A DNA stretch of 20,149 bases, taken from JBJXFY01 sp046155815 (GTDB lineage Bacteria; Verrucomicrobiota; Verrucomicrobiia; Limisphaerales; CAIMTB01). Position numbers and translations under genes: made by a program. The DNA lies in the NCBI GenBank assembly GCA_046155815.1, contig JBJXFY010000068.1, positions 1 to 20,149 on the forward strand, given 5' to 3'. Below the pieces are notes generated by a model. The model was not told the DNA's origin. It ran no database searches and was given only the letters and a program-made list of their open reading frames with translations. This document shows, piece by piece, positions 1 through 7,500 of this stretch. Numbering within the stretch: the first letter of the stretch is position 1; each line of letters starts with the position of its first letter.

Positions 1-1483
<1,483 letters not shown>

Positions 1484-1510
1484 GCGCCGGGAGCGAAGCG
1501 GAAGGGAAGG

Positions 1511-1636
1511 CAAGTTCCAAGCTCCAAGGACATGGCCGGTCCGGCGTGTTGCCGGCCTCCGGCCGGCGCCTGCCGCGGCAAGATCTGCGGCTTGGAATTT
1601 ATTTGGAGCTGGAAGCTGGGACCTTGGAGCTTCCGC
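1511..1636. repeat. Intergenic inverted-repeat element, TTGGAGCTT type
   Basis: The spacer between the divergent transporter and ROK genes is built as an inverted repeat. TTCCAAGCTCCAAGG at 1515-1529 faces CCTTGGAGCTT at 1622-1632, an 11 bp perfect complement. Between them are further TTGGA(A/G) words (1601-1630) and a GC-rich palindromic core rich in GCCGG (about 1533-1590, for example GCCGGCCTCCGGCCGGC). The right arm also contains the GGAG that could serve as ribosome binding site for the ROK start at 1639. No credible ORF lies inside. Confidence 0.6.
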
Positions 1637-1638
1637 CC

Positions 1639-2556
1639 ATGTTCCTCGCAATCGAGATCGGCGGCACCAAGCTCCAGCTTGCCATCGGCGACGCCAACGG
1701 GCGGATCGTCCGCCGCTGGCGCCGCACCGTGGACCGCGACGCCGGCGCAGCGGGCATCCGGGCGCAGATCGCGGCCACGCTGCCGGAGGCGCGGGAGGCG
1801 GGAGACGTGGCCGCGGTCGGTGTCGGGTTCGGCGGGCCGGTGGACTGGCGCACCGGGCGCGTCGCGCGTTCGCACCAGATCGAGGGCTGGTCGGGCTTCG
1901 ACCTCGCGGGGTGGCTGGGCGGACTGGCGGGGATCCCCGTCTTCGTGGACAACGACGCCAACGTGGCCGCGCTGGGCGAGGCCCTGAACGGTGCGGGGCA
2001 GGGGGCGGATCCGATGTTCTACGTCACGCTCGGCAGCGGCGTGGGCGGCGGGCTGGTCGTGGGCGGAAGCAACTACCACGGCGCGCCGCCGGGCGAGGCG
2101 GAGATCGGCCATGTGCGGCTCGACAAGTCGGGCACGACGGTCGAGCAGCGGTGCGCCGGCTGGGCGGTGGACGCGCGCATCCGCGGGGCGGTGGCGCTGC
2201 ACCCGGGCAGCCCGCTGGCGCTGTTCACCGGCACCGCGACGCGCGGAGAGGCGCGTTTCCTGGGCCCGGCGCTGGCGGAAGGCGACCCGCTGGCGCAGGC
2301 CATCCTGAGCGAGCTGGCGGACAACCTCGCCTTCGGCCTGTCGCACGTGACGCAGCTCCTGCACCCGGAGCGCATCGTGCTCGGCGGCGGACTGTCATTG
2401 GTCGGCGAGCCGCTGCGTGCCGCGGTGGCGGAGGCGCTGCGGCACTACGTGATGGAGGTGTTCGGCGCAGGGCCGGAGATCGCGCTGGCTGAACTCAAGG
2501 AAGACGCCGTGCCCGTCGGCGCGCTGAGGCTGGCGGCGGAGCGGTGGGGGAAATGA
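1639..2556 (+). CDS. ROK-family sugar kinase (glucokinase-like)
   Basis: Probable cytoplasmic ATP-dependent sugar kinase of the ROK family, 305 aa. I chose ATG 1639 because it begins directly with the phosphate-1 motif (AIEIGGTKLQLAIGD, residues 4-18) and has GGAG about 10 bases upstream. The longer frame starting at 1546 would translate the repeat element. The catalytic aspartate is in DNDANVAALGE (D106). Phosphate-2 follows in the YVTLGSGVGGGLV stretch (128-140), and the adenosine region in IVLGGGLS. The usual ROK zinc motif CxCGxxGCxE is degenerate: the histidine of EIGH (H158) remains, but only one cysteine (C172) follows. Specificity for glucose, N-acetylglucosamine or another hexose cannot be told from sequence. 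The gene is upstream of, and co-directional with, a GmhA-like isomerase. Confidence 0.9.
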   Translation: MFLAIEIGGTKLQLAIGDANGRIVRRWRRTVDRDAGAAGIRAQIAATLPEAREAGDVAAVGVGFGGPVDWRTGRVARSHQIEGWSGFDLAGWLGGLAGIPVFVDNDANVAALGEALNGAGQGADPMFYVTLGSGVGGGLVVGGSNYHGAPPGEAEIGHVRLDKSGTTVEQRCAGWAVDARIRGAVALHPGSPLALFTGTATRGEARFLGPALAEGDPLAQAILSELADNLAFGLSHVTQLLHPERIVLGGGLSLVGEPLRAAVAEALRHYVMEVFGAGPEIALAELKEDAVPVGALRLAAERWGK

Positions 2557-2575
2557 ACGGGAGGGCGGGGATCAA

Positions 2576-2694
2576 GGAGTGAAACGAGGGGAATGGAGGA
2601 TGGCGCCAGGAGCGACCCAGCGGCGGCATGGCCATTGGCGCCATCCCTTCTCCGGGCAGAAAGACACCTCTTCTCCGTTCCCTTCGTTCCCTTC
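2576..2694. repeat. Nested inverted-repeat element between the ROK and SIS genes
   Basis: This gene-free spacer (2557-2771) contains a two-layer hairpin. The inner arms are a perfect 11 bp pair, GGATGGCGCCA at 2598-2608 and TGGCGCCATCC at 2636-2646, with a 27-base loop. The outer arms are imperfect: GGAGTGAAACGAGGGGAATG from 2576 complements CTCCGTTCCCTTCGTTCCC from about 2673. The right outer arm consists of short CGTTCCCTT-like words in tandem. The arms are in the correct inverted order for a single cruciform or long RNA hairpin. Confidence 0.65.
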
Positions 2695-2771
2695 TGTTAC
2701 ATTTCTGCACCGGCAGTTCCCCGCCTGTTTCCCTCCTTCCGTCCTGCCGCGGCGCGCAGCATCCTTCCGGC

Positions 2772-3341
2772 GTGCAGGACTGGATCGCCCACTACATCGC
2801 CCGCCAGCAGGCGGCCCTCGCCACCGTCACCCCGGCGCAGCTCGCGCCGCTCATCGAAACGCTGGCCGACGCCCACCGCCGCGATGCGCAGATCTTCGCC
2901 ATCGGCAACGGCGGCAGCGCGGCCAACGCCAGCCACTTCGCCGTGGACCTCGGCAAGGGCTCCAGCGATGCCGTCGGCCGGCGCTTCCGGGTCCTCAGCC
3001 TCACGGACAACCTCCCGTGGATCACCGCCATCGGGAACGACTACGCCTACGAGGACATCTTCTGGCGGCAGCTTGAGAACTACGCCCGCCCCGGCGACGT
3101 GCTCATCACCGCCAGCGTCAGCGGCAATTCGCCGAACCTCGTGAAATGCTTCGAGTGGGCGAAGGCGAAGGGCCTGAAGACCATCGCCCTCGTCGGCACG
3201 AAGCGCGGTAAGCTCGCCGAGCTGGGTGACCAGGTGATCGTCATCGGCGACACCCACTACGGCCGCGTCGAGGACGTGCAGATGAACATCCTGCACCTGC
3301 TATGCTACGCCTTCTGGGAAAACCCCCAGTGGGTGAAGTGA
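2772..3341 (+). CDS. SIS-domain phosphosugar isomerase, GmhA-like (sedoheptulose-7-phosphate isomerase family)
   Basis: A 189 aa single SIS-domain protein of the GmhA type (E. coli GmhA is 192 aa), which converts sedoheptulose 7-phosphate to a heptose phosphate for LPS or S-layer heptose. The phosphosugar-binding loop GNGGSAANASHFAVDL is followed by the SIS signature ITASVSGNSPNLVKCFEWAKAKG. The C-terminal GRVEDVQMNILHLL keeps the glutamate and histidine of the GmhA active site. I start it at GTG 2772, which matches the family length. The in-frame ATG at 2628 would add 48 residues translated from the palindromic element, with no resemblance to the family. No strong Shine-Dalgarno is visible before the GTG. 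The gene lies downstream of the ROK kinase, and the pair could handle a heptose or hexosamine phosphate; that is inference. A phosphoheptose role versus another phosphosugar remains open. Confidence 0.85.
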   Translation: MQDWIAHYIARQQAALATVTPAQLAPLIETLADAHRRDAQIFAIGNGGSAANASHFAVDLGKGSSDAVGRRFRVLSLTDNLPWITAIGNDYAYEDIFWRQLENYARPGDVLITASVSGNSPNLVKCFEWAKAKGLKTIALVGTKRGKLAELGDQVIVIGDTHYGRVEDVQMNILHLLCYAFWENPQWVK

Positions 3342-3407
3342 GCGGACGGACGGTGAGCCCGGCCGCTCCGCCCGTCATTCCGCTACGGCCGGCGGGGGAT
3401 CCGAAAA

Positions 3408-3465
3408 TGCCGGCAGGCTGCCGGCAGCACGCCGGGGCTGGCCGGTTGCGCGCCGGCCTGCTTCG
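3408..3465. repeat. GC-rich palindrome cluster upstream of ribE
   Basis: In the 141 bp spacer between the SIS gene and ribE, TGCCGGCA occurs twice (3408-3415 and 3419-3426), forming a perfect 8 bp inverted pair: GCCGGCAG at 3409-3416 and CTGCCGGC at 3418-3425 around a single G. Further GCCGG words and GCGCGCCGGCC follow up to about 3465. The same GCCGGCAG core recurs inside ribE at 3543-3563. Confidence 0.55.
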
Positions 3466-3482
3466 CCGCCCATTCCCCGCCC

Positions 3483-4238
3483 ATGTTCACGGGACTCGTG
3501 GAGGAGGCCGGGACGGTCGTGGCGATCACGCGGCCCAACGCGCTGCCGGCGTCCCGCCGGCAGACAGCCTCGTCCAGTCGGCGAAGCCGACCTGATGCCG
3601 CCAACACCCCGGCCGGCGGCATCCGGCTGGCGGTCGAGTCCGCCATCGTCGGCGCGGACGCGGGACGCGGCGACAGCATCGCCGTGAACGGCTGCTGCCT
3701 CACGCTCGTGGGCCGGCACGGCCGTGGCGCTCGGCGGGTGCTGGAGTTCGACCTGCTGGAGGAAACCTGGCGGCGGACCAGCTTCGCCGGGCTTCAGTCC
3801 GGTTCACCCGTGAACCTCGAGCGCAGCCTCCGCGTGGGCGACCGGTTGGGCGGGCACTTCGTCACCGGCCACGTGGATGGCACGGGCCGCATCGTGCGCT
3901 GGGAAGTCGCCGGCGCGGATCACGTCCTGGACATCGCGCCGCCACGCGGACTGCTGCCGCTGCTGGTGGAGAAGGGCTCGGTGGCCGTGGACGGGATCAG
4001 CCTCACGGTGGCGGCCGTGACGGCGGAAACGTTCCGCGTCTGGATCATCCCGCACACGCACGCGGTCACGAACCTGCGCGCCCGGAAGGTGGGCGACCTG
4101 GTGAACCTCGAGGCCGACCTGATCGCGAAGCACGTCGCGCGGCTGGTCAGCGGCTCCGGGACGGCAGCCAGGGCGGTTCGGCGGACGGCCCGACCGGTTC
4201 CCGGAGATCCCCGCGCGTCGCGGGCCAGATCTCGCTGA
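3483..4238 (+). CDS. ribE: Riboflavin synthase alpha chain, with in-frame insertion
   Basis: Dismutates two 6,7-dimethyl-8-ribityllumazines to riboflavin, the last step of vitamin B2 synthesis. The hallmark start MFTGLVEEAGTV is at residues 1-12. The first lumazine-binding repeat continues with GDSIAVNGCCLTLV, and the second has GGHFVTGHVDGTGRI, then SVAVDGISLTVAAVT and WIIPHTHAVTNL. The family is usually 200-220 aa; this frame has 251 codons. Two regions explain the excess. Residues about 16-46 are an Arg/Ser/Pro-rich block coincident with two DNA hairpins (3543-3591), in place of the usual short loop. About 30 residues after AKHVARL (from residue about 221) read through the antisense of the downstream lipoprotein gene. 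No riboswitch or Shine-Dalgarno is evident. The rest of the rib pathway is not in the window. Function is secure; whether the insertion is tolerated is not. Confidence 0.93.
   Translation: MFTGLVEEAGTVVAITRPNALPASRRQTASSSRRSRPDAANTPAGGIRLAVESAIVGADAGRGDSIAVNGCCLTLVGRHGRGARRVLEFDLLEETWRRTSFAGLQSGSPVNLERSLRVGDRLGGHFVTGHVDGTGRIVRWEVAGADHVLDIAPPRGLLPLLVEKGSVAVDGISLTVAAVTAETFRVWIIPHTHAVTNLRARKVGDLVNLEADLIAKHVARLVSGSGTAARAVRRTARPVPGDPRASRARSR
3543..3591. repeat. Double-hairpin palindromic element inside ribE
   Basis: Two perfect hairpins lie within the ribE coding region. The first has 9 bp arms CTGCCGGCG (3543-3551) and CGCCGGCAG (3555-3563) with a TCC loop. The second has 6 bp arms GTCGGC (3577-3582) and GCCGAC (3586-3591) with a GAA loop. 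They encode residues about 21-37 (LPASRRQTASSSRRSRP), exactly where the riboflavin synthase alignment needs a gap. The element keeps the reading frame. Confidence 0.65.
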
Positions 4239-4428
4239 CGCGCATCCGGCTGATGCGCTGCTCTTCGCCGCGCGCGTCTTTCCAGACGTAGGACCCGTCC
4301 CGTTCCCGCGGCCGGGTGGCGGTGATGATCTTCGAGCCGGAAGTGGTCTGGATGACGTAGTTGCTGCGGCAGCCGGCGGCGAGCAGCAGGGCCGGCAGGG
4401 CGAGGCGGAGAAGGCGCGTGGTGGTCAT
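4147..4428 (-). CDS. Small YgdI/YgdR-like (DUF903) lipoprotein
   Basis: A 93 aa predicted lipoprotein. A basic start (MTTTRLLRLA) and hydrophobic stretch end in the lipobox LAAGC with the lipidated cysteine at residue 20. The mature part, YVIQTTSGSKIITATRP through GSYVWKDARGEEQRISRMRVSEI (about residues 24-67), follows the SH3-like DUF903 pattern of YgdI/YgdR: Y-x-I-x-T-x-x-G, then Y-x-W-x-D-x-x-G-x-x-x-x-I. The last 25 residues are proline- and arginine-rich and unconserved. The 3' end lies inside the ribE reading frame on the other strand (92 bp convergent overlap), so one of the two C-terminal tails is probably dispensable. The gene is divergent from the debranching-enzyme gene. The function of the family is unknown. 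Confidence 0.8.
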   Translation of the reverse strand: MTTTRLLRLALPALLLAAGCRSNYVIQTTSGSKIITATRPRERDGSYVWKDARGEEQRISRMRVSEIWPATRGDLREPVGPSAEPPWLPSRSR

Positions 4429-4456
4429 GGCCCAGCGTGCAAAGGCAGCTGGTCAT

Positions 4457-4474
4457 GCGCGAGGGGAATCGCGC
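4457..4474. other. Short hairpin in the divergent lipoprotein/debranching-enzyme spacer
   Basis: GCGCGA (4457-4462) and TCGCGC (4469-4474) form a perfect 6 bp stem with a GGGGAA loop in the 94 bp spacer. It is not followed by a T-run, so it is not a clear terminator. It could be structure in the leader of either gene, or chance in GC-rich DNA. Confidence 0.3.
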
Positions 4475-4522
4475 GGCGGGCTTGAATGCCGGCGGCCCGG
4501 CGCCTCAGCCTGAAGCCTGCGC

Positions 4523-7500
4523 ATGGAGCCCCTGCTGATGTCGCCCGCACCGGGCGAACGCCTCCTCCGGTTCGTCGGCGACACGGTGCGTTTCACCCTG
4601 GAGACGCCGGCCGGGGTCACGCCGGCGGCGGGCTGGAGGGCGCGGCTGCGCACCACGCTTGGCCGCGGCCCGCTCCTGCTGGATGACATCATCCGTGCGC
4701 ACTACCGCCGCGTCCCGCCGTTCGGGGCGTGCTGGCACGACGTGCCGATGCGGTACGAGGACGGCCGGTGGACGGTGGAGATTCCGCTGGTGGAGCCCTT
4801 CTACGCCGCGGCCAAGGCGTACGTGATGGACGCGGACGGCCACCAGCATTGGCCGCACGGGCCGGACGCGGGCATCGCCGTGCATCCCGACCGCCACCGC
4901 ACCGGCAACACGGTCTACTGCGCGTTCACGCGGCTGTACGGGGAGACGCGCACGCTGGCCCGGGTCCACCCCGACCCGGACGCCGCGGCCATCGCGAAAC
5001 TGCGGGACGGGCGCGGCTTCGCGGTGCTGCCGCGCTCGGGCACGCTGCGCGACCTGACCCGCGAGCTGCCGCACATCGTGGACCGGCTGGGCTGCCGCAT
5101 CCTGCACCTGCTGCCCGTGAACCCGGTGCCGACGACCTTCGGGCGCTTCGGCCCGATGGGCAGCCCGTACGCGGCGCTGGACTTCACGGCGATCGACCCG
5201 GCGCTGGTCGAGTTCGACCGGCGGACGACGGGCGTGGAGCAGTTCGAGGAGCTGACGCGCGCGGCGCACGCGCGCGGCGCGGCGGTCTTCCTCGACATGG
5301 TGATCAACCACACCGGCTGGGGCTCGACGCTTTACGAGCGGCACCCGGAATGGTTCAAGCGCGACGCCGACGGCCGCTTCCACTCGCCCGGCGCGTGGGG
5401 CGTGACGTGGGAGGACCTGGTCGAGCTCGAGCAGCAGGACGTGGCGCTGTGGGACCATTTCGCCGAGGCATTCCTCACCTGGTGCCGCCGCGGCGTGGAC
5501 GGCTTCCGCTGCGACGCGGGCTACATGGTGCCGGTCCACGTCTGGCAGCACATCGTGGCGCGGGTGAAACGGGAGTTCCCGAACACCGTGTTCCTGCTCG
5601 AGGGCCTCGGCGGCTCGTGGGAGGCCACGGAGCAGCTGCTCACCCACGGCGGGATGCAGTGGGCGTACTCGGAGCTTTTCCAGAACCACTCCGGTGAACA
5701 GGTCTCCGGCTACCTCGACTACGCCCTGCGCCAGTCGGCGCGCGTGGGCCTCTACATGCACTACAGCGAGACGCACGACAACGACCGCCTCGCCGCGCGC
5801 GGCCGGGCCTGGTCGCTGCTGCGGAACCGCCTCTGCGCGCTCACGAGCGTCAGCGGCGGCTGGGGCTTCACCGGCGGCGTCGAATGGCTGGCGGCGGAAA
5901 AGATCCGGGTCCACGAGCGCACCGGCCTCAACTGGGACGCGTCCGAAAACCTCGTCGGGGAACTGGCCCGCCTGAACCGCCTGCTGCATGAACACCCGGC
6001 GTTCTTCGACGGCGCGAAGCTCACGCGCCTCAGCCCGCCCGGGCATCCGCTGTACGCGCTGCGCCGCACCAGCGCGGACGGCGCGTGCACGCTGCTGGTG
6101 CTCGTCAACACCGACACGGAATCCTCCCAGGCTCTCTGCCTCGCCGGCGAGGTGCTGCCGCGCGGCTTTGCGCCGCGCTATGAACTGGCGGACGAGGGGC
6201 TGCCCGGCTTCGAACGGCTGGGGCATTCGGTCGAGTTCCGCTGCGCGCCAGGGGCCGTCCACGCCGTGTCCGACCAGCCGCTGCCGGTCGCGGGCTTCGG
6301 CGACCGCTACCGTGAACGGCGTGCCGCGGCGGCGTGGGCGCTGGAATGCCTCGCGCGCGTCCGGCCGCCGGAGCAGCTGGGGCATTTCGACTTTGCCACC
6401 CTCGCCCAGCTCGTCCTCCGCGACCCGGCGGGCGTGCTGGCCGCGGGCTGGTCGCTGGCGGGTGACGACGGCGTGCCCGCGGGCGGCCTGGTGGCCGCGC
6501 TGGAGGCCGGCCGCGATGCCGACGCCTACCCGCGCGTCGTGGAGTGGTGCCGCCGCGATGCCTCCCGCGTGCTGCCGCTGCCGCCCGGCCACTGGCTGCT
6601 CGTGCGGGATGACGCGACCTTCCGCGCGCAGCTCGCCGGCCCCGGCCTCGAGCCGCAGCACCGGCAGTCCATCCGCACGGAGGCCGGTCACGTCGCCGCC
6701 TTTCTGCCCGCCACGCCGCGCGAGTCCGTGGACGCGGTCCTGTTCCTCGACGGCGTGGACGGCGCGGCCCCGCGCCACCGCGGCACGGTCCGGCTGCTGG
6801 CGTCCGCTCCGGGCGTCCGCGGCGCGCCCGGCGGCGATGCGCTGCTCCTGCTCACCAACGGCCGCGGCGGCATGGCCCGCCTGCGCGCGGACTTCGGCAC
6901 CGTCGCCTCGAAGTACGACTGCGCGCTGGCGGTGAACCCGCACCCGCGTGTGCCCGTGGACCGCCACGTCCTCGCCAAGCGCGTGCGCCTCTGGCTGAAC
7001 GCCGACGGCTTCATCTCCGCGCTGGACGGGAAGAACCTCACGCTCGTCGAGCCCGGTCCGCCTGCGCGGTGGCAGTTCGTGGCCAACGCCGGCGACGGCC
7101 GGACGGTCACCGTCGAAGTGCTGGCCGACATGCCTGACGGCCGCAACGCCACGGTGCTGCAGCTCGCCCGGCCCGCGGGCGATGGCCTTCATGACGCGCG
7201 CGTGATCGCCCGTGTGGATGTCGAGGACCGCGGCTTCCACGCGGAGACTCAGCGCAACTCCGGCGCGGACGCGCACTTCCAGACGCACTGCGAGCCGCTG
7301 GCGGAGGGCGTGGGCTTCCGCTTCGCGCCCGCGCCGGACCGGCGGTTCACCGCCCGGGCCTCCGTCGGCAAGTATCACCATGAGGCCGAGTGGTCCACGG
7401 GCCTGCCGCATCCGGTCGAGGCGGGCCGGGGCCAGACCGCCGCCGGGGACGCGTACAGCCCCGGCTGGTTCCTGCTGCCGCTGCCCCCGGGCGGCGAGGC

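Noticed and set aside
2628..2771. N-terminal extension of the SIS protein from ATG 2628
   Set aside because: The 48 extra residues are translated from the palindromic spacer, and the GTG at 2772 gives the family length.
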